DNA of 64,000 nucleotides, taken from the NCBI RefSeq assembly GCF_932294415.1, contig NC_065535.1, positions 95,248,862 to 95,312,861 on the forward strand, written 5' to 3'. The notes beneath the pieces were generated by a model. It searched no databases, had not been told where the DNA came from, and saw nothing but the letters and a program-made list of their open reading frames with translations. Positions within the stretch are counted from its first letter, which is position 1, and each line of letters opens with the position of its first letter. The position numbers and the translations under genes were made by a program. Below, piece after piece: positions 47,176 through 58,787 of this stretch. The stretch comes from Quercus robur (lineage: Eukaryota; Streptophyta; Magnoliopsida; Fagales; Fagaceae).

Positions 47176-48300
47176 TTCTCTATCATCACTCTTCTTCACC
47201 CAAACCAGATGAAAACTCTACATATGGTTCACAGTTCGCTTACTTAGCAATAGCATCAATTAAAATCTTTCACACAGTTTCCACACACAACAAAAAAGTA
47301 CCCAAAACTCTGCATAAATCTTAAACCAACTTATTCAGCTCCAATAACACAAATGTAAAACATTTTTCAACATTAAAACAGTATCAAAACCATACATCAG
47401 AGTTCAAAACATTAAAATCTAGCTCAAATTTTGCAAATTTCATACAAGTTTCACAAGAGAAGCAGATCCAAACTCTCCAGAAAGCTTACACTTTCATAGT
47501 CAGCTCAAATTATGCAAAATTCTAACAAAAAAAAGCAGATCGAAATTGCATGCATAGTTCACATATTTAGCCCTAACTATGCAAATTTCACACATTTATA
47601 ACACGTAAATCAGATTTAAACTCTTCTATACAGTCAAGAACATGCAAATTTGGCTCAAAACTCAAGGAAATTTCGAACATTTTTTTTTCATGCGTAGGAT
47701 TGAATCAGAACCTCAATCCTTTCTCTCCGTAAATCTTAAAAATCGCATATTTAGCTCAAACGAAGTAAATCAGATCTAAACTCTTCTACACAATCATGAA
47801 CATGCAAATTTAGCTCAAAATTTAAGCAAATTCCAAACATTTTTTCATGCGTATGATTGAATCAGAACCTCAATTCTCTCTCTCTGAAAATCTCAAAAAT
47901 CGCATATTTAGCTCAAACTAAGTAAATTCCACACATTTACAACGCATAAATCAGATCTAAACTCATCTACGCAACCAAGCACAAGCTAATTTAGCTCAAA
48001 ATGCAAGCAAATTTCGCACATTTTTTTTTCATGCGTGTGATTGAATCGGTACCTTAATCCGTTCTCACCGCAAATTCTCAGCTGCAAACGCTGAGCTCAG
48101 GAAAAAAAAAAAATTTTGAGTAAAGCTCTCACAGAGTTCGGTCGAAGACGAAGCTCTCCCTTGGATCCGGAACTTCAGAGATTGCGATGCGAAGAATCTT
48201 CGAGACCCTAGCTCGAGGGAATGGAATTTTCGTGACGGTTTTAGAGAGAGAAAAACCCTAATATCTCAGAGAAAGAGAGAGAGAGAGAGAGAGAGGTTTG
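47176..48300 (-). promoter_or_regulatory. MACPF gene promoter, leader exon and leader intron
   Basis: Reading the minus strand, a CT-rich region (about 48268-48296) precedes ATTAGGGTTTTTC and a GC-richer leader. The leader ends at a donor near 48053 (TTAAG|GTACCG) or near 48068 (TGCG|GTGAGA). An acceptor (ATATGTAG) lies about 45 bases before the ATG at 47175. A leader intron of about 830 bp is therefore likely. No TATA box is obvious; initiation from the CT-rich stretch is plausible. Confidence 0.55.
47585..48110. repeat. Three diverged direct repeats in the MACPF leader intron
   Basis: Units of roughly 160-185 bp share the ordered phrases CAGATCTAAACTC, CATGCAAATTTAGCTCAAAA, CATGCGT.TGATTGAATC and CTCTCTCCG. 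The CATGCGT phrase recurs at 47689, 47846 and 48029. The unit nearest the gene's 5' end overlaps the leader exon-intron junction, so the other two look like old copies of that junction. Confidence 0.75.
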
Positions 48301-48399
48301 TGAAAAAAAGCACGGGTTGTGAATGACGGTGAGCAAAGTGAGTTTAGTGAGAGAGAGAAAGAGTTATGGGATATTTCATTTTCAGAGAGCAATTAGGTT

Positions 48400-51049
48400 T
48401 GACCGGAGTTTGAAATAATAATTAGTTAATTAATAACATTAATAACGAACATTAATAAAGTCTAAGTCGGTTGGAGAAATTCCTTACATTCATTGCCTTG
48501 CAAATAGTAATTATTATTTACATAAATTACATGTGTTTTCTTTTAGGAAATAAATTACATACATGTGTTTTTAATGATACCAAGTTAACAACTATCATCT
48601 TCTCCCAACCCAAAAAAAAAAAATTATCAATTATCCTAAAACTTTATTTTTTGACAAACTTTGGCTTTAAAATTGTTTGGAACTATTTTTTCCAACTCAT
48701 TACATGGGAAATTATTAAACTGTGTATTATTTAAATAAATCGCATGATTCATTAAAAAAAATTAAGTAACTAAAACTACAATTAATAGTCTTTACAATTG
48801 CCATATATGCTTTTTTTTTTTTAAAGGTGTCATATAATAGGTTTGAGCAACAATATAGCTTCAAACATATTTGAAGCTAAATTTTTTATTTATTTATTAT
48901 TTTAATATATGATGGGATTTGAAACTATTGGTGTTCACTATTTATAAATTATAGTCACTTTTTATCCACAGTGAATATTCTTTATTCACAAAATATTACC
49001 ACAAAGTAGATTTGACACAAAGTCAACTTATATTATTAGTGGTCAACTTGGTTAACAACCATTGAGGGCCGAACTTGGGGCAACGTAGTTGTTATAGGTA
49101 AGCTATCCACCAGTACACTCACCTAAATATAAGTGTCTACTGTCTACAAAACACATTGCCTCTCGATTTAGCATTTTTTGCACCCATTTACCATTAATCG
49201 TATTAGTTGATGCTATTTGATAGGATTCACCCCTCTACAAGGGACAACAACTCATCCCTATCTTTTCTCAACCTATTTAGAGAACGATATGATGTTAGGC
49301 CTATTCTAGATTTGGGGGAGAGATTACAAATAACAGTACGCACAAAATACACTCCTAAAACTCTATTATTTATTTCTTTGAAATACTCTCTAATTTAATC
49401 ATCAAAACCCCTTGACTAACCTCATTGGTTCATACTCGAAGTGATTAGTAGGTCTCTTTTCAAATCTTTTCAATTGCTAATTTTGGTGAATCAAGAGTGG
49501 CCGAGCACAATCCGTAATTAGAATCCTCATCTCAATTCCATACAATCTAATTCATCACACCCACATATACATTCATTGTTGCCGGTGCCTGCTGGATTTG
49601 CATCCTTGCTTGAAAAATGAATTTGGCATTTAACAAATCCTGTTACCACGTTTTCAAAATGCAGCACACATGTGCCACAACATTTGAAAATGAACCCCTT
49701 CAAGTTCAAGATGTGCATGCATTCTTTTTTTTTTTTTTTGAGAAACAAGTGCATGCATTCTTTGTTGGGCAAACCAGAATTCAAATTTTCTATAAACAAC
49801 TTTATTCAGTGGAACTTTTCCTTTGATTGGTCATATAATTGAACATTCAATGATTCAAATAGAGAAAGTCACGCCCTTTATTTGCCACCTGTGATGTGAC
49901 GCATAATCTAAACAAGGACACGTGCATTATGTACCCATTACTTTATTATTCCTAAGTCAAAAAATGGAAAAGATTGCAATTTTATTTATTTATTTACTTA
50001 CTTTTTGCTAAATGAAAATTTGACACTTTATTTATGACACATTCTCGTTCACACTTTACGTGAAATCATATTTTTACAGTTTTAACTAAAACCGTATTAT
50101 TGTGTATAATAATAGAAATACAGTGAAAAGAAGTTGAGTTTAAATCTCTTCCCCCCCTAATCTAATCAAGACAAGAAAAAATGTTCAGTCAATTTCATAC
50201 TAATTTTTATTCTTTGGAGTTTGGCATATTTACATTTTCTATAAAAACAGGTTAGTTTGGCCATCAACTTCAAGATTACTACACTTTAATAAGGAATCAT
50301 ATATTTTCTAAAAACAACAATTAAGTTTGGCCACCAATTTTGTGAAGGACGGTACTCTTAATCATGGGTCCTAGAGACACGTTCAATGCCTTTAATTGGT
50401 CAAATTATCAACGATATGACATTCTCTTTTGCCCTATGTTTTGGACCACTCATTCATCCTTCCTCTCCCATCAAAAGATTGTGTTATTATCCTACATGAT
50501 ATCTGCATCTCTGACTATTAATTGCCGTAAGAAAAATCACTATTACTCTCATTATTGGCTTGGATTGTTAACAATGATGAGGACAGCCATTTCTTGGCAA
50601 TTACAATGGATATAATCCTTAGGTAAACATGATCTATCACAAGATTTTCATGTTTTTTAGCTCTTAAATTTTTTTAGCAAGGTAATTAATGTATTGTCAA
50701 ATATTCAATATGATTTGACAAGGACGTTGAGTTAAAATAAAATTTCATTATAAAGTTTTGTAATTAAACAACATAATATGCTCTTTTTTTATTTATAAAA
50801 ATGATCAGATTCAAATCTCTCTCTTTCATTATACTATTAAATTATATATAAAAAAAAGTAATCCTATTATTGTTTTATCACAAAATTAAAGAAAAAAAAA
50901 ATGCATGCATCACATGGAGTTTGAACCTATGAGTTTACTTTCCTATCTTATTCCTAGAAAATGGAAAAAAAAAAAAAATCATTTAGAGTTACAATTTCTA
51001 TGTTTTATAAAATTATCATAAAATGGATGTTATAGGTTTTAAATCCAAT

Positions 51050-51080
<31 letters not shown>

Positions 51081-51500
51081 GAAAAAAAAAAAGGATAAGA
51101 CCCTTATATCCTCACTCTCTTTGCAAAAAAAAAATCATGCACTGTATTCTTAATATTTCACTTTAAAGTTATATTTCACTAATTGCAAAATGTCATATAT
51201 TTGAATTTTTTTTATTTAAACTTTTTTTTTTTTTGGAGAAATTTTGGTTACTTTAAAACTAAAGAAAATGGACGTGTGTGGTAAGATAAAATTTGCTAGT
51301 ATAAACTGTATAATAATGTGAAATGCTCAAAAGGATTTTCAATGTATAATACGAACATTTTACATTTTACATGTCCATATCTGGAAACTTAATTTTTTAT
51401 CCCCATATCCAAATCTACCAGTACTCATCCACAGCTTGTCTTTACTTTCTAACCTTTTTCATCTCACAAAATCCTATCATTGGCCCTCCTCATTGGGCCC
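48400..51500. other. Intergenic region, very AT-rich
   Basis: Over 3 kb without a convincing gene. It contains poly-T/poly-A runs (48802, 49726-49739, 51226-51236), a TA repeat at 51052-51079, and a short stem-loop-like segment near 48925-49020 (GTTCACTATTTATAAATTAT and CACAGTGAAT) that may be a MITE relic. An 83-codon plus frame at 50364 has no recognisable features. Confidence 0.55.
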
Positions 51501-51620
51501 TCATCAGTCTTTTGCATCTATATATAACCCTTTTCCACTTTCTCCAAGCTGTACCTCCGACTCTAAGTTCTCAATACTAGCATAGACATTGCTCCACCTA
51601 AAAAAGGAGAAAAAAAAAAG
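51500..51620 (+). promoter_or_regulatory. Promoter of the 174-aa gene
   Basis: A TATA box TATATATAA lies at 51519-51527. Transcription is expected about 30 bases downstream near 51555, leaving a leader of about 65 bases before the ATG at 51621. A TTGGGCCC motif sits just upstream, near 51494. Confidence 0.7.
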
Positions 51621-52145
51621 ATGAATGGTTATGCAAAGATCAAAATCATTAACACCCACAACCCCAAATCGAGATCAGTAGATTTTTCAGCTGATAATGT
51701 TTCTTCATTCCTTCAAACCCCAAAAAAACCTACAAAAAACACTGACTCAGACCACACATCTAAAGCTCAAGAAAGCAATCAGATCGAAGGTACCAACACA
51801 GAGTACACCAAAGCAACCCAAGAGTCTTTACAAGATGAAGAATATGGCAATGGAGGGAGCTTTGGTATGGTACTGAAAAAAAGTCTCTCAGTTTCTTCAA
51901 CTACAGCTGGATTTCAGTCTGCAGTGAAAAGAGCATTCTCAATGACAAGATCTTCATCAGTTTCAGAGAGGTATGGTAGGATCCATGATCAGTCTGTGGC
52001 ATTAGTATCTCCTGTTGATGATTATGAATGTGATGATGATGATGATGAAGTTGGGGACAATAGTAAGGGGACAAGAAGATCTGGGAAGAAGAAGTACAAA
52101 GGAGGCAAGATCCTTAAAGTTTGTAAGCGACTTTTTGGACTGTAA
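51621..52145 (+). CDS. Plant-specific protein of unknown function, single exon (174 aa)
   Basis: A single open frame of 174 codons has a good TATA box upstream and an A-rich leader (AAAAAAGATGAATGG). The N-terminal 75 residues are polar and low-complexity. The conserved middle, FGMVLKKSLSVSSTTAGFQS then AVKRAFSMTRSSSVSERYGR and IHDQ, is followed by an acidic run (DDYECDDDDDE) and a basic C-terminus GKILKVCKRLFGL. I recall this middle and tail from uncharacterised dicot proteins; no enzyme domain is visible. Serine clusters next to basic residues suggest phosphorylation sites; the basic, amphipathic C-terminal end could contact membrane or protein, which is speculation. No signal peptide or TM segment. 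Confidence 0.85.
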   Translation: MNGYAKIKIINTHNPKSRSVDFSADNVSSFLQTPKKPTKNTDSDHTSKAQESNQIEGTNTEYTKATQESLQDEEYGNGGSFGMVLKKSLSVSSTTAGFQSAVKRAFSMTRSSSVSERYGRIHDQSVALVSPVDDYECDDDDDEVGDNSKGTRRSGKKKYKGGKILKVCKRLFGL

Positions 52146-52640
52146 CTTTTTTATGTGGTAATGTATTTAAGAGTGAATCTACTTTTTTTTTTTTTTTTTG
52201 GTTAAGAGTGAAGTGAATCTACTGGGCTCTTTGTTGCAGAAATGTCAGCTGGGTTAGGCTTTATGTGTAATTTTTGTTAAGCCCAATCATAGGGTGCTTT
52301 AATGGTTTCCATTTTGGATTTTGATTGGGGTAAAAGTAAATTCTTGGATGCTTTCTTGTTCATGATTTTCTTTTTCCTATAAAAAAAAGTAGGTCAGATT
52401 AATTTAGTTTGCTTTTTGTTGTAGGGAATTTTTTTTTTTTTTTTTTTTAATTTGCTTTTTTATATTCTGTTTCAGATTGCAAGTATGTTTAGCAACACAA
52501 ATTCTATCGTAAAGGGATTTTACCTTTTCTTTTCCCTGTTTTATTACATGGGATTTTGAAAGGGCATCTTTAGGGCTGAAGAGGAAAATTAGAGACTAAT
52601 GCAAAAAAGAGATAATTCAAATTTTGGCCCAGATTTAAGT
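52146..52640. other. 3' flank of the 174-aa gene
   Basis: Probable 3' untranslated region to about 52380, with poly-T runs at 52182-52199 and 52429-52448. No coding signal. Confidence 0.55.
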
Positions 52641-52924
52641 CTAAAACTGATCAAATCCCACTATATCAGAAAATACTTGCTGTTTGATTATATTTATAAA
52701 AATTAAACTTTGAAAATTTTTCTGTCACATGTAATTTGTATTTTGAATGTATTCTACTGTATTCAAATGTCTTATCCTGCAACTAATCTGCTTATATATG
52801 TGAAAATATATCTCTCTTTCTCAAAAAAAAAATCCCAATTTAGGCTCAATAGAGAAAAAGAAAAGAAAAATAAAGGACTTTCATATTTTTGATGAAATCA
52901 TATGTGAATTTCAAGGGATACTAA

Positions 52925-53199
52925 GGGTCTGTTTGGATTGAGCTTATTGTTGCTGAAACTGAAAACTGAAAACTAAAAACTATAGCAAAATAATTTTTAA
53001 ATGTGTAAATAGTACCGTGGGACCCATTTTTAATATTTTTTAGTGCATGAACAGTATCAGCACAGTACGTGAACAGTGTATTTACTATTCATAACAGTAA
53101 AATTTGTCCCCCCCAAAGTCAACAATTGCGGGCCAAAAAAAAAAAAAAAAAAAAAAGGAGAAAACGTGAACTCATCAAAACATGGACGCAAACGCTCAC
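52925..53199. mobile_element. MITE with GGGT(C/G)TGTTTGGAT end, copy in duplication A
   Basis: Starts GGGTCTGTTTGGATT, includes GCAAAATAATTTTTAAATGT and GTACCGTGGGACCCATTTTT, and ends near CGCAAACGCTCAC, a decayed form of the CCAAACACAC end of the sister copy at 60358-60659. Both copies sit at the same place in the duplicated flank, so insertion came before the duplication. Confidence 0.7.
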
Positions 53200-53202
53200 T
53201 AA

Positions 53203-53665
53203 GAGCATAGTAGAGTCAAATTTTTAACTTTTTAGCATCACAAAAAGTCACTTCATCTATTTTACATTCTCACATTCAACAGCAGTGATTTTATTTTAGT
53301 TTTTAACACAATAAAATAATATAAACACTACAATAAAATAATATTTCATTCAACTATCAAAACACAACCACAACTGCTGTCAAATCACTGCACTGAGACA
53401 AAGAGAGAGGAAAAGAAAAGTAATGTGAACGCAAAATGAAATTCTGAAGAAAGAATAAAAAATAAGAAAAGTAGTGTGAACACAAATCATTGTTATTATT
53501 TTTTTTAACCTTTCATCTATCGTGCATAACCAAAAATAGCTGTGCACTGTAGCTGTGGAACCAAAAAATATTTTTTTGGCTCCATTATCACAGGGTTCAT
53601 TTTGAGTTTTAGTAGTGCTAAAAATAGCTATATAGCTATTTTTAGCACCACTATTGCTAATGCTC
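53203..53665. mobile_element. PIF/Harbinger-like MITE with TAA target duplication
   Basis: Termini are GAGCAT and ATGCTC with TAA on both sides (53200-53202 and 53666-53668). Near the right end is a perfect 30-bp palindrome (53617-53646, GCTAAAAATAGCTAT and its complement). It is absent from the matching place in duplication B (near 60662), so it inserted after the duplication. No transposase. Confidence 0.7.
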
Positions 53666-53784
53666 TAAATAAGTAAATTTATTATCAACATAAAAAAAAA
53701 AAAAAGGAAAATATATTATCCTAAATTAGAAATTTAGAATTAAATTAATCTCTTAACTTATTTTCATGAATTTATTTTAGAACA

Positions 53785-54174
53785 AAATTTAGTTACAAAA
53801 TTGGTTGTAATTTAAAATTACAACCTTACTCAGTATCTTTTTATTGGAGGTGAATTTTGACAAATCCACCATTAGATTACATTTTTTTTCTTATATCCTC
53901 CACACTTGCAAAATTTCTAGAAAATTAAAAGTCAATAGTTATGTCATCAATTAATTATTTAAATTGCAAGTTTTTTGTAATTTAAAATTATTCATAAAAT
54001 ATAATCTAGAAGATCTCATAGTAAATAATATCTGATTGATATAAAATTTGATATATGTATTAAGAGTGTAAAGAACATGCAATTTAATAGTTTGATTTTC
54101 AAAATATATAGTAATATTAACGATATTGAATAAAGTTGTAATCTTAAGTTACAACCAATTTTGTAACTAAATTT
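53785..54174. mobile_element. MITE with perfect 26-bp terminal inverted repeats
   Basis: The left end 53785-53810 (AAATTTAGTTACAAAATTGG..) is the exact reverse complement of 54149-54174. Length is 390 bp with an AT-rich core. Copy B of the duplication runs uninterrupted here (near 60744), giving an empty-site comparison. Target duplication is unclear because both flanks are T/A-rich. Perfect repeats argue for a recent insertion. Confidence 0.85.
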
Positions 54175-54343
54175 TTTTTATATTTAAAAATTAACTATGT
54201 AAAAGTATAATTGTATATAAAAAACGTAAAGCTTTAAAAAATTACACAAACTAACATTTTAAACTAAAATAAACAAATTCTAAGATTTATTGAGGTTATT
54301 AAATAACAATAATTGGTATGATGATATATGTAGTCCCTAGGCG

Positions 54344-54592
54344 AATTTTTTTTTTTTTTTTTGAGAAACAAACACACACACACAAGAGAGAGGAAAATGG
54401 GTTCTAACACAAAGACACACCACAACTCCACTCAAAAGCCATGAAACTTTTAAGGGAGGGTAGGACAAGTTATACTACACACAACACATTCTCTTAAGCA
54501 ATGTGGGACAATTACCGATTCTTTTTTTTTTTTCTTTTTTGAGAAACAAACACACACACACAAGGGAGAGGAAAAGGGGTTCTAACACAAAA
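54344..54592 (+). repeat. Direct repeat pair, ~70 bp, flanking 110 bp
   Basis: A poly-T run followed by GAGAAACAAACACACACACA, GAGGAAAA(T/G)GGGTTCTAACAC occurs at 54344-54408 and again at 54521-54588 with few differences. Absent from copy B of the segmental duplication, so it arose or arrived there later. Could be a small non-autonomous element with repeated ends or a local duplication. Confidence 0.7.
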
Positions 54593-55059
54593 GTATGATG
54601 ATGATGATAATGATGATGTCCCACGAAAGTATGATTAAGGAGGTATTATTGAATAGAACCAATTTTGGAGGACATTATAGATTGTCCTTTGTGATTATGG
54701 GAAGCCAATTTTTCCTTTGAATTTTTTTAGGAAATTTGAATGTTTTGGCTAAAATGCATCTCTCAAACATTACATAAGGACTAAATAATTATAGGCACAC
54801 ACCCAATGGTATTTTTAATTTCACAACTTACTAATATGTGCGTTTATGAGTGATGAACACTTTTTGCCCACTATTGATTATATAAATTCACTACTTTTTG
54901 TCGACTACTCACAATCTTACAAGTAAGCAAATTATAAAATTAGATATAAAAAGTGGTACCTATAATTAGCTAAAAAAGAGTACATCAATCTCCAAACTTC
55001 TCTCTCTTTTTCTTTGGTTCACCAAGTATCAAGAAGAAAGCTCTCAACAATGGAGGTTT

Positions 55060-55770
55060 CTACCATAAGAAGGAGATAAGGAAATTCATAAACTCTGGTT
55101 AATAACCAAAATAATTATACTGCTCTTATATACAAGAAGCAGGGATCAAAACAGAAACGAGGCTAATCCACATTATAAAGGAAGCAACTTGACAAAATAA
55201 TGTACCAATGACCTGTTGACATCTGTCCTTTCTCACTAACAAGTAAATAAGACTATACAAAGAATGAAACAAAGAACTACAAGTCGTTCTGTACAATAAT
55301 AATGCAGAAACAATAAACTACAGTAAACTTGCTTCTCTTTTCTTTTCCTTCCCGTAGAGAAAGGAACACATATGTTGCCATCACAGTTCACAGGTGATCG
55401 ATCTCCCCTGACCGAAATCAGATATCGACAAGTTTGAGGAGTCATACCTTTCTGTGTGTGTTTTCTTTTCAGCTCAATAGGCATGGAAGCCATCAAGCCA
55501 ATTCTCTCTTATTCTCATACAACAGTAAGATCTTTCTTATAGCTAATCTAAGACAGATTTTTGGACTTTACAAATTCACCAATAATTGCAATTCTTTCAA
55601 GTCTGTACATTGTCATGGATTTTTGCCAATTTAAATCCCAAAACAGCAAAACAAAAACCCCATTTGGATTATAAATCAGCCACTCTATCACACAAACCTC
55701 GGGACCCAATTGACCAATTCGTGTATCACGTTTCAATTTTTATTTTGATCATTTCGTTGTTCCATTAGTT
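55060..55770. other. Part of duplication A without a visible partner
   Basis: Moderately GC-richer sequence. A minus-strand frame at 55236-55496 (TPQTCRYLISVRGDRSPVNC) has no recognised domain. No match seen in copy B by eye. Confidence 0.4.
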
Positions 55771-56636
55771 GGCCTCTAATGGACCTTGACGGGAGGACCA
55801 AAAGTGATAACTTTAAGTTTGATATTACTTAAAAATTTAAACGAATAAAATGGCTCATATACTAAAGTTTAGGAACAAACAGTTAATTAGCCAAATTATT
55901 TATTTAGTGGGGCGAATGTATAATGCATGCTGTTACTTGTAAGTTGTAACAATACAACTGATTTTCTGAAGGAAAAACCTGAAAAAGATTGACTTCGCAT
56001 ACTGGATTTTAACCATGTAAAGTATATACTCATAGAGAAGTGCTCTTTACACTTTTTCAAACATCATGTGTTAAATATGGATATTTAAAAAATATATTAA
56101 CACCTAATATGAAAGTGTGGACATTGTGTATATGGACTATGGTTATACATCACAAAGAGTGAAATAATAATTTTCCTCTATGTTTTAGTTAACATTAGCT
56201 AGATTATATCATAATATGTGTCTACACTATGCGTATTGTACTTTTTGTGTGTGTTGATACATTGGTAGTTGGAAATAGGGGGATTTGAATCTATATAGGG
56301 TAATATGGGATAGTTCTCTTGTTGGAGTAATTAAAATATTACCAATAGAATAAATACATTTATTTTGTTATATTAATTATTTTAATTGGTACATTAATTA
56401 TTTAAGTTAATAAAATTATAGTGTCATTTTCTAAGATTTACATAAAAAATTTATTTGAAATATAGTTTTCTCTTGCTCAATTTTTGTTGTTTTTGCAACC
56501 ATTGAAACAAAGTCCAACAAAAGAAAAAAAAAAATAATGACACACAATCAAAAATGTGAAAAAAAATAATTCAATGATATTTGCATTTTTATTTAATCAA
56601 AACAATATTTGCATTCTTGAGTATGCATGAAACATG

Positions 56637-56639
<3 letters not shown>

Positions 56640-56682
<43 letters not shown>
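56640..56682. repeat. (TA)n microsatellite
   Basis: Pure TA run of about 43 bases between duplication copies A and B. Confidence 0.95.
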
Positions 56683-56684
<2 letters not shown>

Positions 56685-57117
56685 GTCAATCACTATATCA
56701 TGCAATTTTCATATTTATAAACACAAGTAGCATAATCAAATCACTATACCACTCTTATTATCTTTCTATTTTGTCTATAAAATAGAACACTAAAACTTAC
56801 AATTTAAACTAGAAAAATTATTGAAATATTGGAAGAAACTAATCAAATTCCACTATACCTAAATACTTTTTTTTTCTATTTGATTATATGTGGAAAAAAA
56901 TAAACTTAAAAAACTTTTCTGTTTTAATTATAGATATTACTTTTCAATTTAAAAAGTGATAATTTTTATTGAACTATAGCAATTAAGATCAGATCGGCTC
57001 AAGATTAGCTAATAAATAGGAGCCCCCTTTTAAAAACAACACTCTCATATCGCATTTTCAATTCATATTTTGAATGTATTCTGTTATATTCAAATATATC
57101 TAGTCTAGAGATAATTT

Positions 57118-57965
57118 CTAAATAGGTAACCTGGGACCTCTAGATTCATTCTTTGTTATTGGCAGTGGACCAAGAATTGAACTTCTTGAAAGTTCATTCC
57201 ATGATTTATCCTTCTTACTGGCTTGCAAATACTCCTCTTGGATCTTAGCAAGATCAAATGTTGCACACAGGTTGTGAGGGTTCATCATTCTCTCTTGAAA
57301 CCTAATTTCATTTTTTAATCCACTCAAGAAACAACTTAATATGTGTTTTTCTGAAAGCCCTTAATTCTATTGTATAATGCCTCAGATTGTGTTTGTAAAC
57401 CATCACAGAACTCACTTGTCACAGCTTAGTTAAGATCTCCATTGGGTCATCATAAGCTAATACCCCAAATCTGACATGTAAGCCTCCCAACTAGTGAACT
57501 ATTTGATTCTTCAGCATCTTGGAACCACACTAAGTCTTCATCTCCATATGATATGAGGCCAAGAGAATCTTCTGATTGGGTGGATTTTTGTACAGCCGAA
57601 AGAATTGATGAGCTTTGTAAAACCAATGAATTTTCTCCCTTAATTTATGAAATTCAAGGCTTACAGTTTTCAGAATGGTTGTTAAAGCTAATTCTTGATG
57701 AGTAGAATAATTTGGAGCAGGTTATGTTGCTGGAGAAGTAGGCCCCTATTGCCATTGTTGACTAGCATCTGTAAGATTATGTACTGACTCTGTCAAGTTC
57801 TGTAATGCAGAAGTTACAACATCCAATTTTTGATAAACATACAAATCTGGTTGGTGTAACTCACTTGTTCGCAAAATCAGATTGACCTTATCTATTAGAG
57901 TTGATATGGAACGAGTCTCTGATCCTTACCAAGATTTTTGTAGTTCAACTGATTGACACTGATGG
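57118..57965 (-). mobile_element. Fossil: gag remnant of a Ty3/gypsy-type retrotransposon
   Basis: The minus strand reads retrotransposon gag signatures in order: FYKAHQFFRLY, NQKILLASYHME, GLSEKHILSCFLSGLKNEIR and NPHNLCATFDLAKIQEEYLQ. Neither pol nor a matching pair of LTRs is present. Several breaks; an old fragment. Confidence 0.75.
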
Positions 57966-58752
57966 TTTTTAGACCCCTTAAAAACACAATTGGATTAACT
58001 TAGGTAATTAGCCAAGTTATTACTTAGTCCAAATTCCAAATCTAGGTTATCACAATCAAACAATCATATCATGCAAAACAACGAAAAGATAAATAACACA
58101 ATGATATGATTACCTAGGAAACCAAACCGGTAAAAACCTGGGGAGGATTTAACTTAGCTATCTTTAAAGTAAACCCGAATCCACTATGAAAGAATCGAAG
58201 TTTTACAATAGGATTTAGACCACTAACATCCTATTACTACCCACCAATAGAAACTTACTGACACGACCACGTGCAAACTCTGAGACCACGGACTCCTTCT
58301 TTCTTGGATTCTCCAGCAAGTACAAGCACACCCGCTTGTGTTTCTTTAAGTTCTTATGGCAACAACTGAATGATCATCAAGTTCTTGAACGAATCTCCTC
58401 TTGATAATCCTAAACTTGTGTAAAGGAAAGCTCCTCACAGATCTCACAAGAGATTTACACAAACAACAATATGAGCAACAATAAAATATGGCTAGGGTTT
58501 GCCTTATATACCTAGGGCAAAAATACAAAACCCTAAATGTTTTAAATGAACTAGGGCTGAGTTAGAATTCTACAGAAAAACGCATTTTGCCCGAATTTCG
58601 ATTGATCGAGCCTAAGCTTCGATCGATCAAACCAGGCCGAATTGCACTTTTAATTCTGCATCAACTTAAATTCAACTTTACATAAATGACACAACTTTGA
58701 ACAAGTCTAAACACGACTAAACAACTTGTTTTGATCATGGTTTGCCAACAAT
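57966..58752 (-). mobile_element. Fossil: probable solo Ty1/copia-type LTR
   Basis: On the minus strand it starts TGTTGGCAAACCATG (58752), carries GATCGATCGAAGC repeats, a TATATAAGG box near 58504-58512 followed by CAAACCCTAGCC, and ends near GGTCTAAAAACCATCA (about 57966). The start and the internal layout resemble Ty1/copia LTRs of woody plants. No adjoining primer-binding site and no matching 5-bp target duplication were seen. Confidence 0.6.
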
Positions 58753-58787
58753 ATACATTAGAGTTCTAAATACATAAGTTCCTAAGA

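Larger units (their letters stand above)
52640..56260 (+). repeat. Segmental duplication, copy A
   Basis: Blocks of this region recur in the same order and orientation at 56850-63780: GATGAAATCATAT..GGGATACTAAGGG (52890 and 60320), AAATATATTATCCTAA (53707 and 60669), GGTATGATGATATATGTAGT (54315 and 60886), GATGATGTCCCACGAAAGTA (54611 and 60956), GTTCACCAAGTAT.AAGAAG (55017 and 61432), TTTTAACCATGTAAAG (56007 and 63516). Copy-specific insertions separate the blocks. No gene is recognisable inside. Confidence 0.8.

Noticed and set aside
47173-47199. Upstream in-frame ATG as the MACPF start
   Set aside because: Family members begin MAL(K/R) at 47175, and the extra residues MKKSDDRE are not recalled in relatives; usage cannot be excluded.
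55236-55496. 86-codon minus frame as an exon
   Set aside because: A stretch such as GDRSPVNCDGNICVPF looks coding-like, but no adjacent exons or known family could be found.
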